Shown piece after piece: positions 55,360-64,000 of a DNA stretch of 64,000 nucleotides. How positions within the stretch are numbered: position 1 is the first letter of the stretch; the number at the start of each line of letters is the position of its first letter. The position numbers were made by a program, and so were the translations under genes. This DNA is from Aquimarina megaterium XH134 (GTDB lineage: Bacteria > Bacteroidota > Bacteroidia > Flavobacteriales > Flavobacteriaceae). The notes under the pieces are model-generated. The model worked only from the letters and a program-made list of their open reading frames with translations, ran no database searches and was not told where the DNA came from. The DNA lies in the NCBI RefSeq assembly GCF_000520975.1, contig NZ_JACB01000055.1:1-64000 (forward strand), read 5' to 3'.

Positions 55360-55869
55360 TCACATATTTACAAATTCATATCCCGAAAGTTCATTCTCCT
55401 GTAAATTTATTTCGGTTTCATTTAGCAAAATACCGTGCTCTGCAAAAGCTTTTAAATTGGCAAGCCAAAATGTCCAGCCATTACTACATCCATAGTGTAT
55501 TTGTAACTTACTTTTATCATCTACAGGGATATCAAATTGAGACAAAATCACTATAGTTGCACTGTTTTTCTTTTCGAGTCTTACAGAAACTTTTGAATTG
55601 CTAAAGCTAATTTCAATATAGTTATTTCCGTTAGCTTCTAATACTTCTCCTTTTTCTTTTTCATTCCAATTATGCCATTGCCAGGTGTATGTGTCACCTT
55701 TTTGGATATGCTCTGATGGTTTTCTGACTTGTCCATCAGTGCTGTATTCAGCTTGTTTTAAAAACCAGGAAGTAATCCCTTTGGGGGTTGCCCATAAATC
55801 ATATAGTTCTTCAATAGATTTATGAATGTAAATTTTTTTGGTAAACGAATTCCATTGTAACTTTTCCAT
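55360..55869 (-). CDS. SRPBCC (AHSA1-type) domain protein
   Basis: 169 aa. IHKSIEELYDLWATPKGITSW and the long C-terminal helix SNGWTFWLANLKAFAEHG are typical of the AHSA1/START-like fold, which binds hydrophobic ligands or helps Hsp90 in eukaryotes. The ligand is unknown. Ends flush with the DUF3820 gene. Confidence 0.85.
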   Translation of the reverse strand: MEKLQWNSFTKKIYIHKSIEELYDLWATPKGITSWFLKQAEYSTDGQVRKPSEHIQKGDTYTWQWHNWNEKEKGEVLEANGNNYIEISFSNSKVSVRLEKKNSATIVILSQFDIPVDDKSKLQIHYGCSNGWTFWLANLKAFAEHGILLNETEINLQENELSGYEFVNM

Positions 55870-56066
55870 GATTAAAATGATTTTGATGCTGTATTAAAGA
55901 TAATGAATATTAAATTTAATACTAAGAATGTATTGGTGTTAAATTCTTCATAGAGGTTATTCAATTTTATTTTGAATTAAGTAAGTTTAATCACAATTAT
56001 ATATAGAGTGTTTTCTAATTGTAAAGAAATACACTTATCTTTTTTGTTTCACGCAAATCTTTTAAA

Positions 56067-57632
56067 ATGAAAATCACAAAACATGTACTTTATCTTCTTG
56101 TTGTATTTATGGCGTTGCAAACCAATGCACAAGAGTTTAAAGAAGGACCTTTCTCTCAACTAATCATCAGAGGTATAACATTGATTAATGGTAATGGTGC
56201 GCCTCCAAGAGGGCCAGTTGATATTGTTGTAGAAAATAATATAATTAAAAACATTGTTGTTGTTGGGTATCCAGGTATGCCAATTAATGCTGCTAAACGT
56301 CCTGTATTAAAGCCAGGAGGTAAGGAGCTTAATGCAGAAGGAATGTATGTGTTGCCAGGTTTTGTAGATATGCACGGACATATTGGTGGAGTGGCACAAG
56401 GTGCAGATGCTGATTATGTTTTTAAATTATGGATGGCACATGGTATAACCACTGTTAGGGAGCCCAGCGGAAGAGGTGTAGATTGGACAATGAAGTTAAA
56501 AAAAGCAAGTGAAAAAAATGAAATTATAGCACCTCGTATTTTTGCATACACAGGATTTGGACAGGGTAGTACTTCGCCAATAAGTACTCCTGAGATGGCA
56601 AGAAAATGGGTTCAGGAAAATGCAAAGAAAGGAGCAGATGGGATAAAATTTTTTGGAGCGGCTCCAGAAATTATGACAGCGGCATTAGATGAAAATAAAA
56701 AACTAGGACTACGTTCTGCCTGTCATCATTCTCAAACCGATGTGGCTCGATGGAATGTCTTAAATTCTGCAAAAGCAGGACTTACCTCTATGGAACACTG
56801 GTATGGATTACCAGAAGCGTTATTTGAGGATAAAACCGTTCAGCATTACCCTTTGGATTATAATTATCAAAATGAACAACATCGATTTGAAGAAGCAGGT
56901 AAACTATGGAAACAAGCAGCAAAACCCTATTCTGATCATTGGAATAAAGTAATGAATGAGTTAATAGAACTCGATTTTACATTAGATCCAACTTTTAATA
57001 TTTACGAAGCGAGTAGAGATTTACAAAGAGCTCGTAGGGCAGAATGGCATGAGACCTATACATTACCTTCGTTATGGAGATTTTATCAACCTAGTAAAAT
57101 CTCACATGGTTCGTATTGGCACGACTGGGGAACAGAACAAGAAGTCGTTTGGAGAGAAAATTATCGACTATGGATGACCTTTATTAATGAATATAAAAAT
57201 AGAGGAGGGCGTGTTACTGTAGGATCAGATTCTGGATTTATTTTTCAATTATATGGTTTTGCTTATATACGAGAATTAGAATTGTTTCGAGAAGCTGGTT
57301 TTCATCCTCTTGAAATAATTAGAGCAGCTACATTAAATGGAGCAGAAGCTTTAGGAATGTCGGATAAAATTGGCTCTGTCGAAGTAGGTAAACTAGCAGA
57401 TTTTGTAGTAGTAGAAGAAAATCCGCTTCAGAACTTAAAAGTACTTTACGGAACAGGAGCCATTCGATTAACAGATGATAATAAAGTTATTCGGGCAGGA
57501 GGGGTTAAGTATACTATTAAAGATGGAATAATTTATGATGCTAAAGCACTTCTTGCAGATGTAAAAAGAATGGTAGATGAAGCAAAAGAAAAAGAGAAGT
57601 TCACTATTTTACAACCCGGAATAAAAGAATAA
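56067..57632 (+). CDS. Secreted metal-dependent amidohydrolase (imidazolonepropionase-like)
   Basis: 521 aa. Signal peptide to about residue 21 (..LQTNAQ). The TIM-barrel ligands are visible: HxH in FVDMHGHIGG, carboxylated Lys in GADGIKFFG, His in SACHHSQTD, His in SMEHWYG and Asp in TVGSDSGF. It acts on a cyclic amide or related substrate, not identified. It stands alone and ends at a terminator shared with lysA. Confidence 0.9.
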   Translation: MKITKHVLYLLVVFMALQTNAQEFKEGPFSQLIIRGITLINGNGAPPRGPVDIVVENNIIKNIVVVGYPGMPINAAKRPVLKPGGKELNAEGMYVLPGFVDMHGHIGGVAQGADADYVFKLWMAHGITTVREPSGRGVDWTMKLKKASEKNEIIAPRIFAYTGFGQGSTSPISTPEMARKWVQENAKKGADGIKFFGAAPEIMTAALDENKKLGLRSACHHSQTDVARWNVLNSAKAGLTSMEHWYGLPEALFEDKTVQHYPLDYNYQNEQHRFEEAGKLWKQAAKPYSDHWNKVMNELIELDFTLDPTFNIYEASRDLQRARRAEWHETYTLPSLWRFYQPSKISHGSYWHDWGTEQEVVWRENYRLWMTFINEYKNRGGRVTVGSDSGFIFQLYGFAYIRELELFREAGFHPLEIIRAATLNGAEALGMSDKIGSVEVGKLADFVVVEENPLQNLKVLYGTGAIRLTDDNKVIRAGGVKYTIKDGIIYDAKALLADVKRMVDEAKEKEKFTILQPGIKE

Positions 57633-57659
57633 ATCTTTTCAGTTAACAGTTATAAAATT

Positions 57660-57691
57660 AAAAAGCGTCAGGTTTTTATCTGACGCTTTTT
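57660..57691. terminator. Bidirectional terminator between the amidohydrolase gene and lysA
   Basis: A 12-bp perfect stem (AAAAAGCGTCAG / CTGACGCTTTTT) with an 8-nt loop and T/A flanks lies between convergent genes. Confidence 0.85.
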
Positions 57692-57711
57692 GTATATCTG
57701 TTTAAGTGCTA

Positions 57712-58941
57712 TTATGTCGTTTCAACAACTTTAGAAAAGACATCGATATCCACTTGATTTCTTGTAAGATCATCAAATGTTTCGCGCTTACGAATCAGAT
57801 GTGCTTTTCCTTCATGCCATAATACTTCTGCAGGGCGATAACGAGAATTGTAATTACTAGACATAGAAAAACAATAAGCACCTGCATTTTTAAAAGCAAT
57901 GGTATCACCTTCATTAATTTCAGAAATCCTTCTATTTGTAGCAAAAGTATCTGTTTCGCAAATATATCCAACTACCGAATAAAATCGTTCTCTTCCTTTT
58001 GGATTAGAAATATTGATAATCTCATGATGAGAATTGTAGAACATCGGTCGAATGAAGTGATTAAAACCACTATCAATTCCGGCAAAAACAGTAGATGTAG
58101 TTTGTTTGATTACATTTACTTTAGCCAAAAAGTATCCCGCTTCACTCACCAGAAATTTACCAGGTTCAAAACCTAGTGTTAGTTCTTTACCATATTCTTT
58201 GCAAAAAGTATTAAAACGTTTAGTCATCTTACTACCAAACTCTTCAATATTAGTTTCAATATCACCTAATTTATAAGGTACTTTAAATCCGCTTCCAAAA
58301 TCAATAAAATCAAGATTTTTGAAATTCATGGCAGTTTCAAAAAGTATTTCGCAAGCACGTAGAAATACTTCAATATCCAGAATATCACTACCGGTATGCA
58401 TATGTATTCCATTAATACGCATTCCTGTGTTTTCTACAATCCTAAGGATATGTGGTATTTGATGAATTGATATTCCAAATTTACTATCTATATGTCCTAC
58501 CGATATTTTACTGTTTCCTCCTGCCATAACATGAGGATTCATACGGATGCATACTGGGACATTAGGGTGTTTTGTGCCGAACTGCTCCAGGATAGAAAGG
58601 TTATCAATGTTTATTTGTACGCCCAAGGCAGAAACTTCTTCTATTTCTTCAAGAGAAACCCCGTTAGGAGTAAAAACAATATTACTTGGTTTGACACCAG
58701 CCTTTAGCCCTAGTTCTACTTCTTGAACAGAAACAGTGTCTAGTCCGGCTCCTAATGAATTCATCAACTTTAAAATAGCAATATTAGACAGTGCCTTGAC
58801 TGCATAATTAAGTTTTAACCGTTTGACTTTCTTAAAAGCATCAGAAAGACGATCATACTGTGAGATAATTTTTGAGGAGTCATATACATAAACTGGACTC
58901 CCAAACTCATTTGCAATTGCTAATAAATTTTCATTTTCCAT
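57712..58941 (-). CDS. lysA: Diaminopimelate decarboxylase
   Basis: 409 aa. The last step of lysine synthesis. PLP-binding lysine in LNYAVKALSN (about residue 49), HMHTGSDI, FGSGFKVPY and EPGKFLVSEAG are the alanine-racemase-fold motifs of LysA, with the C-terminal beta domain CETDTFATNR. Length is standard. Convergent with the amidohydrolase gene and divergent from the Lon-N gene. Confidence 0.95.
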   Translation of the reverse strand: MENENLLAIANEFGSPVYVYDSSKIISQYDRLSDAFKKVKRLKLNYAVKALSNIAILKLMNSLGAGLDTVSVQEVELGLKAGVKPSNIVFTPNGVSLEEIEEVSALGVQINIDNLSILEQFGTKHPNVPVCIRMNPHVMAGGNSKISVGHIDSKFGISIHQIPHILRIVENTGMRINGIHMHTGSDILDIEVFLRACEILFETAMNFKNLDFIDFGSGFKVPYKLGDIETNIEEFGSKMTKRFNTFCKEYGKELTLGFEPGKFLVSEAGYFLAKVNVIKQTTSTVFAGIDSGFNHFIRPMFYNSHHEIINISNPKGRERFYSVVGYICETDTFATNRRISEINEGDTIAFKNAGAYCFSMSSNYNSRYRPAEVLWHEGKAHLIRKRETFDDLTRNQVDIDVFSKVVETT

Positions 58942-59094
58942 TGTGTCACAAATTTAAGCCTACGAAATTATCAATAAAATTAGAGATATCTGTGTCTTGA
59001 AAAGAAAAAATATAATGCATAAGAAAAATTAAGATTTTTAACTTGTGTTTAAGGAATATAAACAGTCTTAATTAGTACATTTAATAAAAAAAAT

Positions 59095-59730
59095 ATGTTA
59101 CCTCTTTTTCCATTACAAACCGTTGTTTATCCTAAGGAGCGATTGTCTTTACATATTTTTGAAAAAAGGTATCAGCAATTAATTAATGATTGTGAAGAAG
59201 AAGGGATTTTATTTGGTATACCTACGTATGTTGATGAAAAATTAGAATATGGTACAGAGGTAAAACTTCAAAAAATAGCTCAGAAATACCCGGGAGGAGA
59301 GAGTGATGTGATATGCGAAGGGACAAGAATTTTTAGAATCACAAACTTTTATCAGCAATTCCCTGGTAAGCTATACGCAGGAGGAGAGGTAGAATTTCTT
59401 AAGGATAATGATAGCAGTGAAGAAGAGTTGCAGGAAGAATTGCTTAAAAATATAGCTATTCTATATGTAGAATTAACGATAGATAACCCTCCTGTATTTG
59501 ATATTCCCTTTGTTAGTTATCAGGTAGCACATAAAATAGGATTGGCTTTACATCAGGAATATCATTTATTGAAACTTCGGAATGAGGTAGAAAGGCTAAA
59601 ATATTTGATTAGTCATCTTAAAAAAACAATCCCTGTGGTGAGAGAAATGAATAATGCCAAAAAAGCGATCAAAATGAATGGCCATTTTAAAAATTTCGAC
59701 CCTTTAGATTTTGAGGATTTTAAACTGTAA
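59095..59730 (+). CDS. LON substrate-binding (N-terminal) domain protein
   Basis: 211 aa. MLPLFPLQTVVYPKERLSLH and EKRYQQLINDC identify the Lon N-terminal (substrate recognition) domain without ATPase or protease parts. Stand-alone copies are common in Bacteroidota; they may bind unfolded protein. It lies 152 bp before sucC. Confidence 0.9.
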   Translation: MLPLFPLQTVVYPKERLSLHIFEKRYQQLINDCEEEGILFGIPTYVDEKLEYGTEVKLQKIAQKYPGGESDVICEGTRIFRITNFYQQFPGKLYAGGEVEFLKDNDSSEEELQEELLKNIAILYVELTIDNPPVFDIPFVSYQVAHKIGLALHQEYHLLKLRNEVERLKYLISHLKKTIPVVREMNNAKKAIKMNGHFKNFDPLDFEDFKL

Positions 59731-59819
59731 TGAATAAGAAGTGATCTTTACCTGTATTTACGCACTTTTTTAATGGACTAAGGTATAAAAAAGGGTTAGT
59801 TTTTTTTACTATAAAAAGA

Positions 59820-59851
59820 TTGGCACAATAACTTCACTTTTCCTATTTTTG
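59820..59851 (+). promoter_or_regulatory. Canonical Bacteroidota promoter of sucC
   Basis: TTG at 59820-59822, a 21-nt spacer and TATTTTTG at 59844-59851, matching TTG-N(17-23)-TAnnTTTG, with about 25 nt before the sucC ATG. This is the clearest full promoter in the window. Confidence 0.7.
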
Positions 59852-59882
59852 GAACTCCTAAAAAAGGCAAAAAAATAATAGT

Positions 59883-61076
59883 ATGAACTTACACGAGTAT
59901 CAGGGTAAAGAGATATTAAATAGCTTTGGCGTGCGTATACAGCGCGGTATTGTAGCACAGAATGCAAACGAAGCTGTAGCTGCGGCAAAACAACTTACTA
60001 CAGAGACCGGAACAGAATGGTATGTAATTAAAGCGCAAGTTCACGCCGGTGGACGAGGAAAAGGTGGTGGAGTAAAACTTGCTAAAAACCTTAAGGAAGT
60101 AGAAGAGGTGGCAGAACAAATCATAGGAATGAATTTGATTACACCTCAAACTTCGGCAGAAGGTAAGAAAGTTCACCAGGTATTAGTTGCAGAAGATGTA
60201 TATTATCCTGGGGATAGCGAACCGAATGAATTTTATATGTCGGTATTGCTAAATCGTACTTCTGGACGTAACATGATTATGTATTCTACAGAAGGTGGTA
60301 TGGATATCGAAACTGTAGCAGAAGAAACTCCTCACTTAATTTTTACAGAAGAAATCGACCCAGCTGTTGGGTTACTTCCTTTTCAGGCAAGACGTGTTGC
60401 TTTCAATTTGGGATTAAGCGGAACTGCTTTTAAAGAAATGACCAAATTTGTAATGTCATTATATACAGCTTATGTTAAATCAGATGCATCTTTATTCGAG
60501 ATAAACCCTGTTCTTAAAACAAGTGATGATAAAATTATGGCAGTAGATGCCAAGGTGACTTTGGATGATAATGCATTATACCGTCATAAGAACTATGTAG
60601 ATATGCGTGATATCAGAGAGGAAAATGCAATCGAGGTTGAAGCAAAAGAAGTAGGACTTAATTATGTTGACCTTGATGGAAATGTTGGATGTATGGTAAA
60701 TGGTGCTGGTCTTGCAATGGCTACAATGGATTTGATTAAGCAAGCAGGAGGAGAGCCGGCAAATTTCCTTGATGTAGGAGGTACTGCTGATGCAAAACGT
60801 GTAGAAACAGCATTTAGAATCATCCTTAAAGATCCAAATGTAAAAGCAATTTTAATCAATATTTTTGGTGGTATCGTTCGTTGTGATCGAGTAGCACAAG
60901 GAGTTGTAGATGCATATAAAAATATGGGTGATGCGATTAATGTGCCAATTATAGTTCGTTTGCAAGGTACTAATGCCGATATTGCAAAAGAACTAATTGA
61001 CAATAGTGGATTAGATGTACAAAGTGCAGTGCAGTTTCAGGAAGCTGCTGATAAAGTACAGGCAGTATTAGCATAA
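59883..61076 (+). CDS. sucC: Succinyl-CoA ligase, ADP-forming, beta subunit
   Basis: 397 aa. The ATP-grasp N-terminal domain (GGRGKGGGVKLAKNL) and C-terminal Rossmann domain with NIFGGIVRCDRVAQG are those of SucC, which with SucD makes succinate and ATP in the citric acid cycle. Length is normal. SucD is not adjacent; in Flavobacteriaceae the two genes are often apart. A terminator follows. Confidence 0.96.
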   Translation: MNLHEYQGKEILNSFGVRIQRGIVAQNANEAVAAAKQLTTETGTEWYVIKAQVHAGGRGKGGGVKLAKNLKEVEEVAEQIIGMNLITPQTSAEGKKVHQVLVAEDVYYPGDSEPNEFYMSVLLNRTSGRNMIMYSTEGGMDIETVAEETPHLIFTEEIDPAVGLLPFQARRVAFNLGLSGTAFKEMTKFVMSLYTAYVKSDASLFEINPVLKTSDDKIMAVDAKVTLDDNALYRHKNYVDMRDIREENAIEVEAKEVGLNYVDLDGNVGCMVNGAGLAMATMDLIKQAGGEPANFLDVGGTADAKRVETAFRIILKDPNVKAILINIFGGIVRCDRVAQGVVDAYKNMGDAINVPIIVRLQGTNADIAKELIDNSGLDVQSAVQFQEAADKVQAVLA

Positions 61077-61102
61077 TAACTAATTAGATTTTAGTATATA
61101 TT

Positions 61103-61136
61103 AGAAGCGATCATCAATAGGTCGCTTCTTTTTTTT
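61103..61136 (+). terminator. Terminator of sucC
   Basis: An 8-bp stem (AGAAGCGA / TCGCTTCT) with an 11-nt loop followed by a run of T, about 26 bp after the sucC stop. Confidence 0.8.
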
Positions 61137-61163
61137 ATAAAAAACGCCTAAAATATAAATGCC

Positions 61164-61670
61164 ATGAATACAAGGATAGAAAAAATAGTTCAGAAATTAG
61201 ATATGAACCCACATCCCGAAGGTGGATTTTATAAAGAAACCTATAGAAGCGAAGGTGTTATTTCTCAACATGCTTTGGGTGAGAAATATAGCGGAGAACG
61301 TAATTATTGTACTGCTATTTACTTTCTTCTTACCTCAGACAATTTTTCGGCGTTTCATAAAATCAATCAGGATGAAATATGGCATTATTATGAAGGAGCT
61401 TCTTTGTTTGTGCATGTTATCGATTTAGAAGGAGAATATCATCGTTATTCTGTAGGTATGAATTTAGAAGAAGGAGAGCTACCTCAATTGGTAGTTCCTG
61501 CCGGTTGCTGGTTTGCTTCTAGTGTAAAAAAAGAAAATAGCTATTCTTTAGTAGGGTGTACAGTATCACCAGGTTTTGATTTCGATGATTTTGAATTGGC
61601 AGAAAGAAAAGACTTAATTCAGCAATTTTCAAAACACAAAGATATAATTACTCAGCTTACAAGAAATTAA
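61164..61670 (+). CDS. Cupin family protein (DUF985)
   Basis: 168 aa. HPEGGFYKETYRSE, TAIYFLLTSDNFSAFHKI and DEIWHYYEG are typical of the DUF985 cupin family, a single barrel that may bind a metal by His. Its substrate is not known; some relatives act on sugar-nucleotide-like ligands. Not clearly linked to neighbours. Confidence 0.88.
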   Translation: MNTRIEKIVQKLDMNPHPEGGFYKETYRSEGVISQHALGEKYSGERNYCTAIYFLLTSDNFSAFHKINQDEIWHYYEGASLFVHVIDLEGEYHRYSVGMNLEEGELPQLVVPAGCWFASSVKKENSYSLVGCTVSPGFDFDDFELAERKDLIQQFSKHKDIITQLTRN

Positions 61671-61820
61671 CACAAGAGCTGGGAAGCGCCTTTTTTAGGG
61701 GATTTCTATGTTAATTGCATTTAATCAATTTGTTAATCTGTGTTAAAAATTTATTCTTAGTGTAACAAATTTGGATAATCAATGGTCTTATAAGTATAAA
61801 TCAATAAAAACGAATAGATC

Positions 61821-62153
61821 ATGAAAAAATTGAATGTATTACTTTTGGCAGTTGCCTTCGCAGTAAGTAGTATCGCAAGTGCGAGTACTAATCCAACAAA
61901 AATAGAAAACGCTCTTAATAAAGAGATTAGAACGTTATTAAAGAAGCCATCTTTTAAAATTAAAAAAGAATTAACCGCCTACGTAACATTTACTTTAAAT
62001 AGTAAAGGTGAAATCGTAGTATTATCTGTTGATTCTAAAAGTGAAAATTTAGATGGTTTTATTAAGAGTCGATTAAATTATAAAAAAGTAGGAACACAAT
62101 ATGGTTCTGAAGCTAAAGTATTCAAGATGCCCGTACGTATCGTAGAAGAATAA
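61821..62153 (+). CDS. Small secreted protein of unknown function
   Basis: 110 aa with a signal peptide (to about residue 22, ..IASAST). The mature part has alternating strands and ends KVFKMPVRIVEE, resembling the beta-strand end of TonB-like C-terminal domains (TAYVTFTLNSKGEIVVL). Alone between sucC/cupin and the methyltransferase. A terminator follows. Confidence 0.65.
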   Translation: MKKLNVLLLAVAFAVSSIASASTNPTKIENALNKEIRTLLKKPSFKIKKELTAYVTFTLNSKGEIVVLSVDSKSENLDGFIKSRLNYKKVGTQYGSEAKVFKMPVRIVEE

Positions 62154-62180
62154 GATTGTAAAACATGTGAATGCATAAAA

Positions 62181-62211
62181 AGTCCCGGAAATCATCAGCC
62201 GGGATTTTTTT
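62181..62211 (+). terminator. Terminator after the small secreted protein gene
   Basis: A short stem (TCCCGG / CCGGGA) with a 10-nt loop and a T run, about 28 bp after the stop codon. Confidence 0.7.
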
Positions 62212-62243
62212 ATTTTTCAATAGTACGGCTCCTTAACAGGGTA

Positions 62244-63848
62244 TCATTTTCCAATAATATAATTAATACTTACTGTTGCCAGATCAGAATTCGGAAACTT
62301 AGAAAAGTATTTGTCATCACTTTTTAACCCTACTTCCTCAATTACTTTTAAAAAAGAATCGATCTCTAAAATATACTGATCAGAAAATCCATGCGTAGCA
62401 TCATAGGCAGTAGCTGCAGTTTTGCCAAGGTTTTTAGCCGTTAATTCTGGAGATATCGTATGTAGTTCTATGACGATTAACCCGAATTTTTCAATATGAG
62501 GTCCCCATTTTTTAAAATGATCTTTTAAATTTCTTTCAACATCGCTATTAAGCAATCGTTTTCCTCGATAAGCAAATGCACCAGTAGATTCACTAGGAGT
62601 GTTCAGTTGTGAAATGGGATCGCTCCAGATCCTATTGTGATCTAGGAATGTTCTTACCGATAATAAATCTTTTAGTGCTATAGTATAGTTTTCTTTTAGG
62701 TCTTTTTCTAATAAATCAGGATCGCTAATATCTCCCCAGATAACTTTGGCCCATATGTCTGCCTGAATTAAATTAGCTCTGGTAACTTTTAAAGCTGCTT
62801 TATTATAATCTGCACCAACCAAAAACAAAGGGTAATCATCTAAGTGTTCACCGCGAAGTGTTTTGGATTCAATAACTTCAAAGAGGTGAATTAAAAAAGC
62901 ACCATTACCACATCCCATATCCAGAATTCCTTTAGGTTGCTCATCCAGAGGCTTGTTAAACAGGCTAATAATGATTTCATCAATCTTTTTGAAATAGGTA
63001 GTGTGTGCTCCTCCGCTTCCCCATACATTCATTTCTCGATCTACGTGTATTTCGGTATCGCCCTGGGTATTCCATAGTACATTGGGATCACCAAATAATA
63101 AAGCATCCATTTGTCGAAACATGGGGATGTACGAAACAGTAACACCATAGGCAGAAGCCCTTTTTGCAAAAAATAATCCTTTATTGGTAAAAGTATAGTT
63201 ACCATTTGATTTGCTAAACCAGCCCAGATAGCTTAAGAATGTAAGGATAGTGTTAAAGCTATCAGGAAACTTGTGGTATTCATCTGCGCTAAAAGATGCT
63301 TCCATAAAATATTTATGAAACATTCCGCCCATACCCAAATGTACTGTAGTTGGGCCGACTAAAATACCTTCAATATGCTTAAGGATTTGATCTTGGATTT
63401 GAGTAATTGTGCTATCTTTTTCAGAAGGTAGGCTAAAGCGGTTTTGATATTTTTTAAATAACTGTTCTAGTTTATGAAAAGGCTCTAATTCAAATTTTCT
63501 AGGATGAAATTTACCAGAATATTCCAATAGATTGACCACGTCTTCATATAGATGAAAATGATTAAAAGCCAATTCAGAAAGTGTATTGGTTTTTATGATT
63601 ACATTATCTTTATTTACTTTGTAATCCAGCCAACCTTGAGCACTTAGTATTCGCAAAGCGACATTTAGATATCCTTCATTGGTCTTATGAGATGCTGCAA
63701 TTTGTGAAACTGATGTTTCTTTATTGTTAATTAAATAATCGGTAATATTATTTTTATAAAGAGAATAAGCGACAGGCGCTACAGCAATTCCGTCTAAATG
63801 ACAAAAAAGTTCTTCTCTAAATAATTGTTTTTCGGCTGCAGTAAGCAT
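62244..63848 (-). CDS. Class I SAM-dependent methyltransferase with N-terminal winged-helix-like region
   Basis: 534 aa. The N-terminal 250 residues contain two regions that look like winged helices (VSQIAASHKTNEGYLNVALRI; FNTILTFLSYLGWFSKSNGNY). The methyltransferase domain has motif I LDMGCGNGAFLIHLFEV (about 305-320) and motif II VGADYNKAAL. Further along LSVRTFLDHNRIW and VIELHTI resemble AprA-like methyltransferases known from polyketide pathways, but no such pathway is visible here. Substrate unknown. It is minus-strand; the next gene upstream is the partial one at 63928. Confidence 0.8.
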   Translation of the reverse strand: MLTAAEKQLFREELFCHLDGIAVAPVAYSLYKNNITDYLINNKETSVSQIAASHKTNEGYLNVALRILSAQGWLDYKVNKDNVIIKTNTLSELAFNHFHLYEDVVNLLEYSGKFHPRKFELEPFHKLEQLFKKYQNRFSLPSEKDSTITQIQDQILKHIEGILVGPTTVHLGMGGMFHKYFMEASFSADEYHKFPDSFNTILTFLSYLGWFSKSNGNYTFTNKGLFFAKRASAYGVTVSYIPMFRQMDALLFGDPNVLWNTQGDTEIHVDREMNVWGSGGAHTTYFKKIDEIIISLFNKPLDEQPKGILDMGCGNGAFLIHLFEVIESKTLRGEHLDDYPLFLVGADYNKAALKVTRANLIQADIWAKVIWGDISDPDLLEKDLKENYTIALKDLLSVRTFLDHNRIWSDPISQLNTPSESTGAFAYRGKRLLNSDVERNLKDHFKKWGPHIEKFGLIVIELHTISPELTAKNLGKTAATAYDATHGFSDQYILEIDSFLKVIEEVGLKSDDKYFSKFPNSDLATVSINYIIGK

Positions 63849-63927
63849 AGATACTTAAGTTGAATAATTGTTGAGTAAAAAATATTGGTCTCAACCAAAT
63901 TAAGCATTTATTTTGAAGTAAAAAACG

Positions 63928-64000
63928 TTAGTTGGTGTTCTTATTTTTTGTAGTGTCTTTCTTTTTTTCGGGCATCGGACCTCTAAGATGAATAATTAGC
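63928..64000 (-). CDS. C-terminal end of a gene cut by the right edge
   Basis: The minus frame is open from the right edge to TAA (63928-63930), giving 23 residues ending in a basic, hydrophilic tail (IIHLRGPMPEKKKDTTKNKN). It lies about 80 bp upstream of the methyltransferase start and is on the same strand. No family can be named. Confidence 0.35.
   Translation of the reverse strand, partial: LIIHLRGPMPEKKKDTTKNKNTN

Noticed and set aside
1..64000. tRNA, rRNA, integrase, transposase or phage genes
   Set aside because: No tRNA T-loop pattern in a plausible context, and no transposase, integrase or phage-like protein was found on either strand.

Overview
This window looks like a chromosomal segment of a low-GC member of the Flavobacteriaceae (Bacteroidota), probably marine and Aquimarina-like. 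The phylum call rests on several signs: promoters of the Bacteroidota type (TTG, then TAnnTTTG) with no clear Shine-Dalgarno sites; a TonB-dependent receptor with a CarboxypepD_reg-like N-terminal domain; many lipoproteins; a secreted M43 protease with GEVED and PKD domains; the small families DUF2795 and DUF4295; a bacillithiol enzyme (BshC); and SecA without the zinc tail. The genus is inference only. No rRNA, tRNA, IS element, prophage, CRISPR array or recognisable defence island was found.

Layout. 1-4300: the 5' part of a large secreted metalloprotease (runs off the left edge), a gene-poor 0.7 kb spacer, and a secreted protein with two PilJ-type repeats. 4374-9543 (minus): secA, a DUF2795 gene, then a cob(I)alamin adenosyltransferase / GNAT / 55-aa membrane protein run. 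9808-11901 (plus): recR and a 2-oxoacid dehydrogenase E2 gene. 11994-13256: an MFS transporter and a perfect 18-bp hairpin repeat. 13466-20572 (minus): a seven-gene metal-uptake operon resembling treponemal tro (TonB receptor, thioredoxin-like protein, TroA-type binding protein, ATPase, two permeases, small secreted protein), with a divergent DtxR-family regulator at 20624-21310. Both permeases carry C-terminal winged-helix-like extensions. 21392-24391 (plus): DEDDh exonuclease, FAH-family protein, Hpt protein and cinA. 25662-27348: rpmB, rpmG, DUF4295 and ftsY.

27529-31789 holds what look like accessory genes between ftsY and rimO: an amidase lipoprotein, a lipoprotein made almost wholly of ten copies of a ~36-residue Trp/Cys repeat, and a beta-lactamase-fold serine hydrolase. 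31941-39207 has rimO, a small secreted protein, a gene-free 0.7 kb stretch, a pirin, a methyltransferase-like protein and an M16 peptidase lipoprotein. 39258-43141 has four genes of unknown function around rsgA. 43298-47970 encodes an M3 and an M14 exported metallopeptidase. 48187-54147 has bshC, a small secreted protein, guaA and a five-LysM plus periplasmic-binding-fold protein. 54577-64000 is mixed housekeeping: DUF922, DUF3820, SRPBCC, amidohydrolase, lysA, Lon-N domain protein, sucC, cupin, small secreted protein, a two-part methyltransferase and the tail of one more gene.

The most interesting items are the metal operon with two permease/winged-helix fusions (compare chlamydial YtgCR), the ten-repeat lipoprotein with DNA-level similarity between repeats, the LysM/binding-protein fusion, and promoter -7 elements placed so close to start codons (guaA, recR) that the transcripts are probably leaderless.
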